Origin: Eucommia ulmoides | Lineage: Eukaryota > Streptophyta > Magnoliopsida > Garryales > Eucommiaceae | Length of the DNA stretch: 64,000 nucleotides | Reading direction: 5' to 3' | NCBI GenBank assembly: GCA_016647705.1 | Contig: CM028336.1 | Span: forward strand, 17,248,880-17,312,879 | Shown: positions 34,142-45,843 of the stretch, piece by piece | Layout of the letters: every line of letters starts with the position of its first letter | Numbering within the stretch: position 1 is the stretch's first letter | Translations under genes and position numbers: made by a program | Notes under the pieces: generated by a model | Seen by the model: the letters and a program-made list of their open reading frames with translations, nothing else | Databases searched by the model: none | Told to the model about the DNA's origin: nothing

Positions 34142-34804
34142 CGCTTCTGATCTGATGCCTTCAACACTCGGTCAGTGATACACTATTAACTAAGATTTGC
34201 AGATTCCAGGGTGCCCTTTTCTGTGTGCTATGTACACTAGTATAATAGTATGACATAAGCATGGAAAAGAGCGCGAGAAAAAATAAGAGAATATTTTATG
34301 AGGAAAGTTTATTTTTTTTGTTAGTAAAGAAAAATCAGAGAGAATAATTTATTTTAAAGAAAAATAAATTAAATATTCTATTATTATTATTATTAAGTGT
34401 ATGATTATAATTTTATTCTTTTCTTGAAATATTTTCCTTTATTTTCTTTAATTTTTCTCTCAAATTTGTGTTAAAAATTGCTTCAAAAATTTTGTATTTT
34501 CATTCCTATTTTTTTTTTTTTCATTCATACCAAATAAGATTTTTTTTCATTTTTCATCTATTTTCTTTTTCAATTTCTTATCCATCATTTTTTCTACTCA
34601 AACAAACACACCCTAATAGTTGTGACAAATTAGTGTGCCATTTTTTATTTTTTTATTAAAATTAAAAATTGAAAACAACAAAAATTTTAAAATAACTACC
34701 AAACCTAATTAAATCCCACCCCACCAAACCTAATTAAACTCAACCCAATAAAACTTAATTAAACCCAATTAAATTTGATTAAACCAAAATTAATATAAAT
34801 CTAA
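34142..34804. other. region upstream of uricase
   Basis: Probable uricase 5' leader and promoter. AT-rich with T-tracts at 34440-34660. No other gene seen. The promoter cannot extend far without meeting the MITE at 34805 and the Tat element at 35823. Confidence 0.5.
34241..34250 (-). promoter_or_regulatory. UOX: possible TATA-like box of the uricase gene
   Basis: Reading the minus strand, an ATTATA run sits about 100 bases before the uricase ATG. The place is right for a TATA element, but the match is weak and AT-rich sequence is common here. Confidence 0.22.
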
Positions 34805-35177
34805 CGACTTGTTTGGTTGGATGAAATGGAATTAAGGTGGGAATTGAATACGAGAAAAAATAGAATAAAAGAAATAATGGAATGAATTTGTAAATGGAAT
34901 CACTATTCTATTCTCTTGTTGAACGAGAGAATGAATGAAAAGTGAAACATAACAAAATTCTCATAATATCTTTTTAGATATCAATTTTAAATATCTATCT
35001 AATAATAGATTGTTTAAAAAAATAATTACAGGTGAGTTTTGCTCTAATTAATGCATTAGTGTGTGTATATATATAGTAATATATATATACATATGTATGT
35101 ATATATACAATATATACATTCATATTATACACATATTTATATTTATATATATATATATATTGTATATATATAAATAT

Positions 35178-35229
<52 letters not shown>

Positions 35230-35482
35230 TTTTTAAAATGTGGGTTTGCCCAATTGATGAATATTGAGGTGAGTTTTGGGGAATGGGCATTTGTGAAAAT
35301 TAATTTTTGATTCCATTAGCCTAGGTTGATTCCACCATCTCAAGTATGGAATGCAATTCCATCATTCTTCATTCTAATGAAATCAAAAAATTGATTCCAT
35401 TGGACAACCAAATGAGATAATCAAAATCGAGAGTGGAATGATGATTTCATTCCATCCCGATTAAGTTCAACCAAATATGTCG
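34805..35482. mobile_element. Tourist-like MITE (CGACTTGTTTGGTTG ends)
   Basis: 678 bp. The left end CGACTTGTTTGGTTGGATG is an imperfect inverted match of the right end, CAACCAAATATGTCG. A perfect TAA target duplication lies at 34802-34804 and 35483-35485. GGAATGAAAT-type sequence is repeated near both ends. It carries TA/CA microsatellites at about 35057-35231. No ORF of note. Confidence 0.82.
35057..35231. repeat. TA and CA microsatellites
   Basis: Alternating TA-rich tracts followed by CA repeats and more TA, inside the MITE. Long tyrosine-rich frames here are artefacts of the repeat. Confidence 0.9.
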
Positions 35483-35507
35483 TAATAGTTTTTTATACTT
35501 TACACCC

Positions 35508-35690
35508 CCGAAATTTGACCCCAATCCCTCCTTGGTCCCTGTGGTTTCAATTTCAACACATAACATCCTAAAGTTAATTGTGTCACTTTAGGATAATTGA
35601 CTAACTCCATTGAAAAAAAGACGAAAAATTGCACGAGGAATGCACATGACCATCCCAGTGAGGGCTTTCTTCCTTTTACCCCTTTCTCCA
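35508..35690 (+). repeat. dispersed repeat, copy 2 (partner at 3160)
   Basis: Same block order as 3160-3370: GAAATTTGACC, TGGTTTCAATTT, CATAACATCCTAAAGTT, CTTTTACCCCTTT. Same strand. Lies outside the Tat element. Confidence 0.5.
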
Positions 35691-35822
35691 TTTTTTCCCT
35701 CTACCATTTAATTTTCCTCTAAAAGGCTACATGTTGAATCCACGGTTTTGATGATCAATTAAGCGTTTATGTTTTTTGTGGAACTAATGGTTTATTGAGT
35801 GTTTCAAATTTTAAGTTCCATG

Positions 35823-36473
35823 TGATGTCGTCAAAAAATCTCCAACACATGTAATAGTTTCGCACGTGCTAGGAATCTTTTCACCTTCCTCCTATTAACT
35901 GCAAAATCGTGAGTTCTAATAGGGGACACCGGTGTGGTGTCGGACAAAGAACCTCCGACGTGAGAATAAGTTAATCTATTATATGGAGAAAGTTGTATAC
36001 ATATTGAATCGTAAATATTACCAGTGGTACCTACCATTTTTATAGGCTCATAGATATACTGTCGTTACTTTGGAGAGGTTGTCAACTCCTTGATATACTC
36101 CTAACAGCTTGGAAGATAACCAATATTTCCATGATCTCAAGGGAGATCTCTGTAACGGTCCCCATTAATTATAGGCCGTTACAGTTAATCTGTCTTATCT
36201 CCTCAAGTGTAGGGGAGTCGTTCAGGTTGGGCTGACCTATTCGTTTCTTGGCCTTTGACACTGTGGGTTTAAATATACCCAATATATGGGCCTTATTATG
36301 GGGCTGTTAATCTTGCTCAGAAGGCCGCTGAAGCTACCACCCAAGTGGGCCTGTCATGCTTCGGTTCAGATAACCCATTGGGTCTGTCTGTTACAGATCA
36401 AAATTCATACTCAATCCTACCCGTTTAAGGCTCAATGCCTATGTCAATTATGAGCGGGAGTTTTCCCATATCA
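35823..36473 (-). repeat. Tat element 3' LTR
   Basis: 651 bp. Sense starts TGATATGGGAAAACTCCCGC and ends CGACATCA. It includes GTAACGG..CCGTTAC blocks and ACTGGTAATATTTACGA. It aligns along its 3' two thirds with the 5' LTR at 56107. The purine tract AAAAGTCAAGAGGGCAAA (36474-36491) precedes it. Confidence 0.9.
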
Positions 36474-36528
36474 TTTGCCCTCTTGACTTTTACGATGATT
36501 CGAGAAAAGAAAGGCGAAATATTACTTA

Positions 36529-37059
36529 GGCACCGTTTGGTAACCGTTTTCATTCCAAAAATTCTCATTTCATTCTCAGATTTTTGGGAATAGCGTTTGG
36601 TAATTTTTGTTCTCGTTCCCATTCTATTCCCATTTGAGAATCGTGCTCATTTTTTTCTTAAAAAATGAGAAACAAAAAAAAGTTGTTTCTCATTATTTTC
36701 ATTCCATTCCCAAAACACTATCACTGTTCATCCACCGGCCGACCACCGTCCGCCGCCGCCGCCGGCCATCTCCGTCGACCGTCGCCGATCACCTTAGGAA
36801 TCGCTGGCCGCCTACCGCCCACCGTCCGCCATCGTCACCCACCTGCCGGTCAGCCACCGCCAGACAAAACAAAAAAAAAATCTAAAAAAAAAAATGGTTT
36901 TAAGATAAAATTGTTACCAAACGCGATTCTATTCCAAAAACAAAACAAAAAAAATTATCGTTACCAAACGCGATTCTACTCCCATGAAAGAAACAAAATT
37001 CTCATCCTATTCTCATCCCACTGTTGGAATGGAAACAGAAACGGTTACCAAACGCCACC
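36529..37059. mobile_element. Tourist-like MITE (GTTTGGTAACC family), copy 1
   Basis: 531 bp, ends GGCACCGTTTGGTAACC and GGTTACCAAACGCCACC, with a perfect TTA target duplication at 36526-36528 and 37060-37062. Repeats of CATTCC/GGAATG run through both flanks. A proline-rich CCGCCG segment (36735-36860) in the centre opens a spurious frame. The family partner is at 53603. Confidence 0.9.
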
Positions 37060-37099
37060 TTATATTTCGCGTAAGTTCTTTTCTTTCCTTTATTCTTCA

Positions 37100-39540
37100 G
37101 TAGCACTTCGATTCTTCATATTTCTTTTGCATTGTGATTCTATTTGTCTGATCGTACAATGTTATTGAGTCAATCAAATAGCCTTGCCGAAGCTGGTTCA
37201 TCATCAAATCCTATAGTGGAACAGATAACTACGGCTCAGACTACTCTACCCTTTAATCCCTTAGAAAATAAGAGGATCATGGTGCGAGCAAATTTCCACA
37301 GGAATGGCTTTCACCATTTAGGGAGCAATATAACATTCCTTCATCAGTGTCGATTAGGGTTCCATTTGAGAACGATCGCCCCATAACACTAAAGAAAACG
37401 AAATATGCCTTTATCTATGGATGTTTGAGTACGGACTCACTCTCCCTTTTTCCCCATTTTTTCGTAATTTTTTTCGCCAACTGGAGATTAATCCTGCTCA
37501 GTTAACCTGAATAGTTTTCACCAAATTATGGGAGCTATAACCCTTGCTAGAATAAGCGAGGCACTCCTTACTATTGATACCATTAGGAGTATTGGACACC
37601 TGAAATTCTTCACCAGTACCCAAAGGTATTACCTTTCGATTCCCAAATTTTTTTTCTTTCTCACCGATCTTCCAGCCAAAGTGAGAGACTGGTAACCATG
37701 GTACCTCTTATTCTCTAGTGATTGAGAATTCTTTCCTGAAGAGATGGGGCAACCCTCAATTGTGACGAGGCGTTTCAATACCCCAAGTAATTTCTCATCC
37801 CTCACTTAACAGTCTATTTCTTGTTTGAAATTATATTTAAGTGATATTAATCTTTTTCTTGGGATTTCAAATGCAGGTGATAGTGCTAGTCGAAGTCTTG
37901 GCCTCACATCCAGAATCAAAGAAGAATTGGAAAGATTGTTGGTCTCAGCAGAGCGTCCTTTCAAAGAATTAACTCATTTTCCATTTGACAAGTTTGAAAT
38001 GGATCTATCTCGCTTCAATGAATTGGTCGAGCTCCAAATAGGCACAAAGAAGAGGAAAAGACCAGCCAAGAAGCTCGCCAAGAAGACTGGTCAGTCATCA
38101 ACCCAATCTTCATCCCATACTGCCACCATTCCAACGACTCACATTCTTCTGAGACTCCTGTTATACCAGAAGTCCATCAACTAGTCATCCATGTTGAGTT
38201 AGATGTTGTGGTGTCGGATGATGATTCTCAGCCTTTGAGTGTACGTAGGCGAAGATTAATTTTGGTTACATTACCACCCCTGACAGCTCCCAATGTGCAA
38301 GCACATGTGGAACCGGAATGTGCTTCAAGATCAGTAGACATTCTCGTTGTCGATCCTCCCTCCATCAGTCATCAATCCTCCCCAGCACCTGTTCCCAGTC
38401 AGAGAACTTCCAACGGGCGAGGTATGACGAAACAGCAAATGTACTAGCTCATTGACAAGGTTGGGCCTTCTGTCCCAGGTCATCATGCCATTTTTTATGA
38501 TTCCATCAAGTTTCTTTACGAATAGTCCTAGGACAAATGCAAGAAGAGGACCGAGAGTAGGAACAAGCCCGAGATATTTCGAATGGTGATCTGTGCTCTT
38601 CTCCACGTAATTATACAACTCTTATTACCTTCTTTTTTTTTTTTCAAATTTTGTCAAACTGATTGATTGATCATTCTGTTAATGGTTTTATTATTATAGT
38701 GTATGCACGTGTACTTTGCCTTAGTCAATTGCGCTGAGGATGAAAATGAACTGGATGCCCAGCTGATGCACCAGATGACTGAGTTCAGCAAACTGGAGAA
38801 AAAGAACCAAGCCATGGATAATAAAAAGTTGAGCCTAGCTACAGATCTTGCACTGGCTAGATCTTCTCAAGAATAGTATAAGGTTGAGTTGCATTATGCT
38901 AACGAACAAAGGAAAACCCTTTAAAAAAGCAATGTGCTCTTATACTCAGAGAATAGCGAGCTCAGAACAAAGATTACAGTTGTTAAAGAAGAGTGTTCGT
39001 TTGTGAAGGATGAAGCTCGCACCTTATCTGAAGAACTCAGTTCAGCCTGCTTAATAATCGAACAAAAGAATGTTGATTTAAAGGATAAGGACACCACCCT
39101 CCAGACCAAAGACGATGTGCTTTGGGAAAAAGAGATCGCCCTCCAACAACTGCAATTCGAAAACAATCGCCTGATAGCCCAGCTTTCAGCCACGATCAGT
39201 AAATCCCACCAGGACATTGAGATCCTCTGGAAACACTTCAAGGGTGAATCAAAGAAACTTCAAAAAGTCGGTTTCTCCTAATATCAAAGGCAGTTTGCAG
39301 AGGAATTCCCTGACCTGGACCTTTCTTTCTTGGCGGTGGAGGTTGAAGCTAAGCCTAAAAGAGAAAATACTGACGGAGACGAGGATGTGATTGCTGATGG
39401 AGAAAAGGAACTATCCGCATCGGCCACTGAGGTGCCAGTGGAGAGCTCAGTGTAGACCCTGAACCAAGCCTCATCGGTTGACGTTATTACCGTGCTGATG
39501 TCAAATCAACCAGACGTTACCGATCAGAGCACCACTCTAT
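37100..39540 (+). pseudogene. Tat antisense ORF region (aORF), broken
   Basis: The plus strand, opposite to the element's pol, reads as an interrupted protein. It starts MLLSQSNSLAEAGSSSNPIV (ATG at 37159). A FFFFLTDLPAKVRDW-like stretch at 37640-37690 recalls the putative gypsy-type transposon domain found in plant aORFs. ISNAGDSASRSLGLTSRIKE at 37867 leads to a basic KKRKRPAKKLAKK stretch (possible nuclear signal). A coiled coil at 38934-39281 carries heptads (ENSELRTKITVVKEE...). Stops at about 37384, 38184, 38877 and 39281 break it. At least one intron is possible (GTAATT near 37788, GTAATTATAC near 38606). Confidence 0.55.
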
Positions 39541-39745
39541 GAGCTATTTTCCTATCTTTTCAACTTTCCTTTTTGCACGTATGTAATTAATTTTTAGTAA
39601 TGATAATACTTTACCATCACGACCTGTATCTGAACAGTAACCGTCGTTTTAAGTGTCAAGAATTTATGATAATTGTAGTACATTTTTATTAGTACACGTC
39701 ATCTGTACATTTAATGCATTATTTTTCACGCTTAATTTCTTTGGC

Positions 39746-39753
39746 TATTTAAA
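39746..39753 (+). promoter_or_regulatory. TATA box inside a hairpin, upstream of the 207-codon ORF
   Basis: TATTTAAA sits between the 8-bp inverted repeats CTTTGGCT and AGCCAAAG. It lies 96 bases before the ATG at 39849, leaving room for a leader of about 65 bases. The leader is CT-rich. Confidence 0.5.
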
Positions 39754-39848
39754 GCCAAAGCAAGAATTTGAAAATTCTTCACAAACTCAAACGCTCTCTT
39801 TCGAATTCTTGAATTCTCTTCTTTCTTTTTTCCATACCTTCTGCAACC

Positions 39849-40472
39849 ATGGCATCCCTTTCACGGACTAAGCCTTCTGCTTTTGAGATAATTCAATCCC
39901 ATAGAAGCGTTGAGATAGAATTGGGGGATCGTTTTCGCTCCTTAATGACGGTGGCAAAAACAGCTATGGAGGAACACCCCCAACTTTGTACCCTTGAGGA
40001 GGCTTCCGCTGTATTTTTTGTCATGGAAGCAACATATTTTCAAACGTCCTCACGTCTTTACAAACTTAGAGAGAAGGTGAAACGAATTGAGCGGAGCAAG
40101 CGAGATCTGACCGCTGACTTTCACTATCACAAGATTTTCACCGATACCATCAAGGCGAAAAGGGACAAACTCCTGGAGAATAACGAATTCAAGAAGGCCA
40201 AGCTCTGTGATTTAATCAACAAACTCAACAAATATGAGGAGCATGCCTTTTGCTTCTCCAACTCAGATTCAGATGATCTGGGTTCGCCTGCTTCTTCAGA
40301 ATCGGATGAAGCCCCTCTCTCAACCCCGATTAAAGATGAAGAAGAAAATCTTCTTTTTGCTTGTCTTTTTAATTTTGAAAGAACAGTCTTATTTATGTTT
40401 CTGAGAACAATCTTGTTTCTGTTCTTTCTTTTTCGTTTTGTTCCTTTGTACCTCTTTTTCTTTTGTGAATGA
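39849..40472 (+). CDS. uninterrupted 207-residue Tat-associated antisense protein
   Basis: The only long unbroken frame in the transposon part of the window. It starts MASLSRTKPSAFEIIQSHRS with a good context (AACCATGGCA). Residues about 40-125 are highly charged and helical, with a likely coiled coil (KLREKVKRIERSKRDL; later KRDKLLENNEFKKAKL). Residues about 138-165 are acidic and Ser-rich (SNSDSDDLGSP, ASSESDEAPLS). The last 35 residues are strongly hydrophobic, ending VPLYLFFFCE, and could be a membrane tail or just readthrough. It lies antisense to the Tat pol, between the broken aORF region and the tandem-repeat spacer. I do not recognise the family. Function unknown. Confidence 0.55.
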   Translation: MASLSRTKPSAFEIIQSHRSVEIELGDRFRSLMTVAKTAMEEHPQLCTLEEASAVFFVMEATYFQTSSRLYKLREKVKRIERSKRDLTADFHYHKIFTDTIKAKRDKLLENNEFKKAKLCDLINKLNKYEEHAFCFSNSDSDDLGSPASSESDEAPLSTPIKDEEENLLFACLFNFERTVLFMFLRTILFLFFLFRFVPLYLFFFCE

Positions 40473-40479
40473 AAATATA

Positions 40480-40988
40480 TGGATGGGGTTCTTGATACGA
40501 TACGATCTTGGCACATTCTTGATTTCTTGATCTTGTATTGTTTCTTTAACTTATTCGAGTTCACCCCTGCCTGTCCTTCTTCATAACTAAGTTAATAAAG
40601 TTGAACTAGTTATGAACTAGCTGTTAGGCCTATAACAGTATGTTGAATTTATATAATTCCTTAGTTGTAGAAAATTTTTCATAAGATAACCAGTCTCAAT
40701 CCTACCAATAAGGTAAGTTGTCTAGGTATTTCATATGGATGAACTTGGTGACAAAAAATAGATTATGGAAATGAAAGTGCTTGTGAGTTGTAAGTGACTC
40801 GAACAGTGTCAACCAAAGTTGAGTTGTTTTGTATTACAGACATTTGCCAAGCTAAGTAACGAAAACCAACCAGAGCGCAGCTTGAGTTGCGAACTGAAGT
40901 ACTTGTTCAAAATCTGGTCAGATGATGCTGAGCTGAGATGTTTGGACGACATGCTTAGTTTTAGGTCAGATCATCGCTCTAAATTAGC
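40480..40988. other. Tat spacer between aORF and pol
   Basis: Non-coding AT-rich sequence. No domain seen. Confidence 0.5.
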
Positions 40989-40989
40989 G

Positions 40990-41157
40990 AACTCATTTGG
41001 TTGTCGGGCTGAGGTGCCTAGTTAAGTGATGAGCTTACATGATTAGTTAAATTTAGAGTTAGAGAACTCAGTTGTTTGCTGTGCTGAGGTGCCCATTTAA
41101 TCGCTGAGCTTACATGCTCAGTTAAACTATGAGTTAGAGAACTCAGTTGTTTGTTGG
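40990..41157. repeat. 75-bp tandem repeat in the Tat spacer
   Basis: Units start at 40990, 41065 and 41140 (the last is partial), each beginning AACTCA..TTG and containing GCTGAGGTGCC and GAGCTTACATG. Such arrays are common next to the aORF in Tat elements. The partial third unit ends at the junction with the inserted Gypsy pol. Confidence 0.85.
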
Positions 41158-41159
41158 AT

Positions 41160-42281
41160 TGCAGAATGGTAGCTAGTAGTTGGTATTATAGGCAACGCTT
41201 TATATGGTGTCATCTCAATTGCCGAATGGTAGCTGGTATTATAAGCAAATTCCATAAAGTCAAATGATCATCCCAGCAACCAGGAAATTCTGGAACACAA
41301 CTCCTCAACATATCCTCTAACATCCGAATTGTTCGCTTTGATTGATCGTTAGTCTATGGATGAAAAGCGGTACTGAATTTTCAACTTGGTACTAAAAGCA
41401 ATTTGGAGACTCAGCCAGAACTTCGAAGTAAATCTTGGATCTCTATCCGATACTATAGAAACTGGCGCGTCATGCAATCGGATAATCTCGCTAACATACA
41501 ATTGGGTATACTTATCCGAAGAGTACGTCGTCTTTACGGTTAGAAAATGAGCAGATTTAGTAGGCCTACCAATGGTCACCCAGATAGAATTATGCCCCTT
41601 TTGAGTGCAGGGTAATCCCGAAACAAAATCCATCGCGATATGTTCTCATTTCCACTTTTGAATAGGTAGATGCTGTAATAACCCACCTAGACGTTGGTGC
41701 TCGATCCTGACTTGCTGACAAACAAGACACCTGACTACAAATTCAGTACTTTTTCTTTTCATTCCATTCCACCAGTTTTGTTCTTGCAGATCCCGATACA
41801 TTTTGGTATTGCCTGAGTGCATCTCGTATGTTGAACTATGCGCTTTCTCCAAGATATCCTTCTTCAGATTAACGTTATCAAACACACATAATCTATTTCT
41901 AGCCATCAAGGCTTCATCATTATTCCTGACATGATGGTCAACTTTGTGACCATTTTCCACTCCATCTCTAATCTTCCCCAATTGAACATCCGACTTCTGC
42001 GATTCTATAATACGGTCGATCAATGTTGGTCTCAAAGTCACAAGCAACGCTACCGTCTGACCAACCACTAACTGGACTCGCAAAAACCTCAACTCAGTAT
42101 ATAGATTTGTATGAACAACTTGAATATGCACAACCGAACCTGCCGAATTTCGACTCAACGCATCTACTATAACATTGGCCTTTCCAAGATGATGGTGAAT
42201 AGTATAATCATAGTCCTTGATCAACTCTATCCAATGCCTCTGCCTCAAATTTAGTTCCTTCTGGGTAAACAAGTATTTCAA
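41160..42281 (-). pseudogene. Gypsy-1 RNase H end and integrase
   Basis: The frame 42281-41646 reads [20 protein letters not shown], ..[15 protein letters not shown] (RNase H end), then the integrase zinc region with its C..C pair in RCLVCQQVR. The core at 41633-41349 has MDFVSGLPC, GRPTKSAHF and SDRDPRFTSKFW. Below 41349 the sense reads STAFHP-TNDQS-RTI, completing the core out of frame. It breaks off after [12 protein letters not shown]. Confidence 0.88.
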
Positions 42282-43815
42282 ACTTTGGTGGTCAGTGTAT
42301 ATCTCACATGTCTCGCCATACAGCTAATGTCTCCAAATTTTTAGGGCAAACACAATCGCTGCCAATTCCAAATCACGCGTCGGGTAATTACGCTCATGAT
42401 TCTTTAATTGCCGGGAGGCATATGCAATCACATGCCCATGTTGCATTAGTACACCCTAGTCCTTGATGTGACGCGTCACTGTAGATCACAAAGCCACCAT
42501 CTTCAGTTCAAAGGGAGAGTATTAGCGCAGATATCAGTCTATTTTTCAGCTCCTGAAAACTCTGCTCCCATTTGTTAGTCCACTCTAATTTTGGATTCTT
42601 TGTAGGTCAATCGAGTTAATGGGCCAGCTATAACAGAAAATCCATGAACGAACCGACGATAGCAACTCGCCAATTCCAAAAAGCTCTGAACTTTGGTCAC
42701 ACTTTCCGGCCTTTCCCATTGAACCACAGCTTTGACTTTCTTTGGATCCACTTGAATACCATCTCCCGAGATAACATGCCCCAATAATACTACTCTATCC
42801 AACCAAAACTCACGTTTACTAAAATTCGCATGCAACTACTTCTCTCGCAAAGTCTCCGCAACACAATCTTGAGATACTCTGCATGTTCTTCTTTATTTTG
42901 GGAATAGATCAATATATTATCAATGAACACGGTAAACTGATCTAGATAAGGTTGGAAGATCTGATTCATCAAATCCATAAAAGCAGCAGGGCATTCGTCA
43001 ACTCGAATGGCATAACTCGAAATTCATAATGGTCATACCTCGTATGAAACGCTATTTCCGCCACATCACTGTCTCTGACTTCCAACTGGTGATATCCTGA
43101 TCAAAGATTTATTTTGGAAAAACACCCTGACCTTTTGCAATTGGTCGAACAAATCAACAATTCTAGGTAACGGGTATTTATTATGAACTGTCACCTGATT
43201 CAACTGCCGGTAATCAATACACATCTTTAACGTGTTATCCTTCTTCTTCAAGAATGACACTGGGGCTTCCCACAAAGAAACACTAGGTCTGATAAACCCA
43301 CGGTCTAACAGATCTTGCAACTGAATCTTTCATTCCTTTAGCTCGGTAGACACCATACGATAGGGTAGGATTGATATCGGAACAGTTCCTGGAAGTAACT
43401 CAATGGTAAATTCCATCTCCCTATCTACTGGAAACCCTGACAATTCTTCTGGAAAAACATCGGGAAAATCCTTGACCGCTGAAATATCTGTCACCCGAAC
43501 TTCATTCCGTTTGGTGTCAATCACATGCGCGAGGTATCCCTGACGTCCCTTCTTTAGTAACTTCCTAGCCTCCAGGACTGAAATCAAGCTAACAGGGATA
43601 ATGATTCTATCCCTCGAAAATACCAATTCTGACTAGCCTGAGACCCGGAAGATAACTTCCTTTTCGAAGCAATCCACCGAAGCATGATAACCGGATAGCA
43701 AATCCATATCCAGTATCACATCAAAATCGTGAATACTGAAGGGTGGTAGATCTACCGACAACTCCCTATCACCCATACGAAGCGGACTATATTTATACGC
43801 ACTAACTATCAACAT
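42282..43815 (-). pseudogene. Gypsy-1 protease end and reverse transcriptase
   Basis: Protease end: FDVILDMDLLSGYHASVDCF (43815-43633). [48 protein letters not shown] (43320-43066). Active site TVFIDNILIYSQNKEEH (42978-42790), with the normal FIDD changed to FIDN. Thumb: REFWLDRVVLLGHVISGDGI and VQSFLELASCYRRFV (42835-42575). Frameshifts separate these blocks. Confidence 0.9.
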
Positions 43816-44614
43816 GGACTCACAGTTCTCGGCTACTTCCTACACATTATTCTCTATTAATTTCGCTGTGTTTACTAATTTTCGCATAACTTTTGATCCG
43901 CTTGCCCGTCAACCTGGAATGTATTTCTAGATCAAGTCCATTTTAGAATATTCTACATTTTTCTTCTTCCGTTTTCACCAAATCAGGACTAGACATCGAA
44001 TTTAATTTTATACTGCCGAATGGTCATCTCTTCCTGTGTTAACCATATAAACTCCTCTCCCCAATAAAATCACAAGGTTTCCTTAGTATTGCCTAGAAGG
44101 CAGTACCCTTGGACGCTGAACACTAGGATAGACTCCATGTATATCAAGTAGTAGCGCAGGGTGTTATGTAGTCCCATAATATAAGTAAGGTATTGTCTAA
44201 TAATCCAACTTAAGTGTACTCTGTCACACTATTATTTTAACAACTAAAATATTAGGTGCTATCGATAGTGAATCCCAATGTCAAGTAATACGAATATGAT
44301 TATTTATCAGTTATAATTTAACATTTCAAACCACTAGTACCCTCATAATCGTGGTCCATCCATTACCATTACCAACAACACCACCCAAACCACCAACTAG
44401 CAGTATCAGAACTTCGTCGCCCCCACTAATTGCCAACAAGACCAATAACAATGTACGATGCCAATGTACTATCTAATGCAATGCAATAACTATCACTCAC
44501 GTGCCGAACCCACCTATCGACATCCTATCTCATGGTCCACCACTGGCTCGACACCCTATCTCATGGTCCACCACTGGCTCGACAAACTAACATATCTACA
44601 GAACCTATAACCTA
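43816..44614 (-). other. Gypsy-1 gag/5' untranslated remnant
   Basis: Only about 800 bp lie between the protease fragment and the primer site, too short for a full gag. No zinc knuckle is readable. A 36-bp direct duplication (CCTATCTCATGGTCCACCAC...) occurs at about 44523-44585. Confidence 0.5.
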
Positions 44615-44627
44615 GGCTCTGATACCA
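44615..44627 (-). other. Gypsy-1 primer binding site
   Basis: Sense TGGTATCAGAGCC, the Met-tRNA-type primer site, five bases after the LTR end TGTGACA. Confidence 0.85.
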
Positions 44628-45439
44628 TAAATGTCACACCCTACCCCGGGCACTCGTCACCCGAGGCCGGGCGTGATGTCAACATAATGTTACCCGCCCA
44701 ATCAACTAAATACATATAGATACACATAAATACACGCACTACTGTAAATGTTATTATTACTATTTTTTCCCAAAATACTTGAGCCTTCCATGGTTCACAT
44801 CTGACAGGCTTACTTCTAAAATGACCCTACCACCAGACTCTACCTAATACCAGTAGTGAACCCCCCTAGTTGCGGTACCTAAAACCAAAAACTTTTGTCG
44901 ATATACTGTCTTTATAATAAAAATATTTTACGGATCAAGTATAAGAATTAAACACCACGTTTCAAAATATAAAATAATATAACCATGTACCGTACTGGAA
45001 TCCAGTTTCTCTGTTATCATTGAAATAAACTGATATATTTAAAATACCCAAACTAAATATTTTAAATCAACCAACCCAATCATTTTAAATAACTCATTCG
45101 AATATTTTAATCAAAGTATAATATAATATATATATCACCGCATACCGTGTTGAAAATCCAGTTCCACTACCACCAATAAGATGAAATAATATTTTTAACA
45201 CCCAGTCCAAATATTTTGAGTCAACCAGTTCAAATATTTTTAAATCTACCAATTCAAATATTTAAACCAACCAGTGCAAAAATTTTAAACGTATAATAAA
45301 GTACACCACACCTCCTCTCCTACTAGCTGTAGGATCATTTTTACCTCACGATCGGGAGTTACAACGGTACCATACCTACCGCAAGTTTTACACGCCTGAC
45401 GGGTCAAACCACCCTACAGGACTTTTTCTAGCAAGTAAT

Positions 45440-45843
45440 CCACATCTCGCAGGATATATCCTTCTGACGAGAAAAAAATCCATATCTCTTAGGTCATACT
45501 CACCTAATGAGAAGAAAATCTACATCTCATAGGTCATATCCACCTAACGAGAAGAAAATCCACATCTCGTATGTCATATCCGCCTAACAAGAAGTAAATC
45601 CACATCTCGTAGGTCATATCCGCCTAACGAGAAGAAAATCCACATCTCGTAGGTCATACCCGCCTAACGAGAAGAAAAATCCACATCTCGTAGGTCATAC
45701 CCGCCTAACGAGAAGAAAAATCCACATCTCGTAAGTCATACCCACCTAACAAGAAGAAAAATTCACATATCGTAGGTCATACCTGCCAAATGAGAAGAAA
45801 ATCCACATCTCATAGGTCATACCTACCTAACGAGAAGAAATTA
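45440..45843. repeat. 40-bp minisatellite in the Gypsy-1 LTR
   Basis: About ten units of 40-41 bp of the form CCACATCTCGTAGGTCATAT.. then CCGCCTAACGAGAAGAAAAT. Each unit carries the inverted pair TCTCGT / ACGAGA and could fold as a hairpin. Confidence 0.92.

Noticed and set aside
34995..35267. Tyrosine/isoleucine-rich and cysteine/valine-rich open frames
   Set aside because: They are translations of TA and CA microsatellites inside a MITE.
36607..37168. Proline/arginine-rich frames
   Set aside because: They lie in the GC-rich centre of the MITE at 36529-37059. The matching MITE at 53603 shows the same composition without a conserved frame.
45440..45843. CRISPR-like array of regular 40-bp units
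   Set aside because: Units are tandem without unique spacers, lie in a plant LTR, and have no cas genes.
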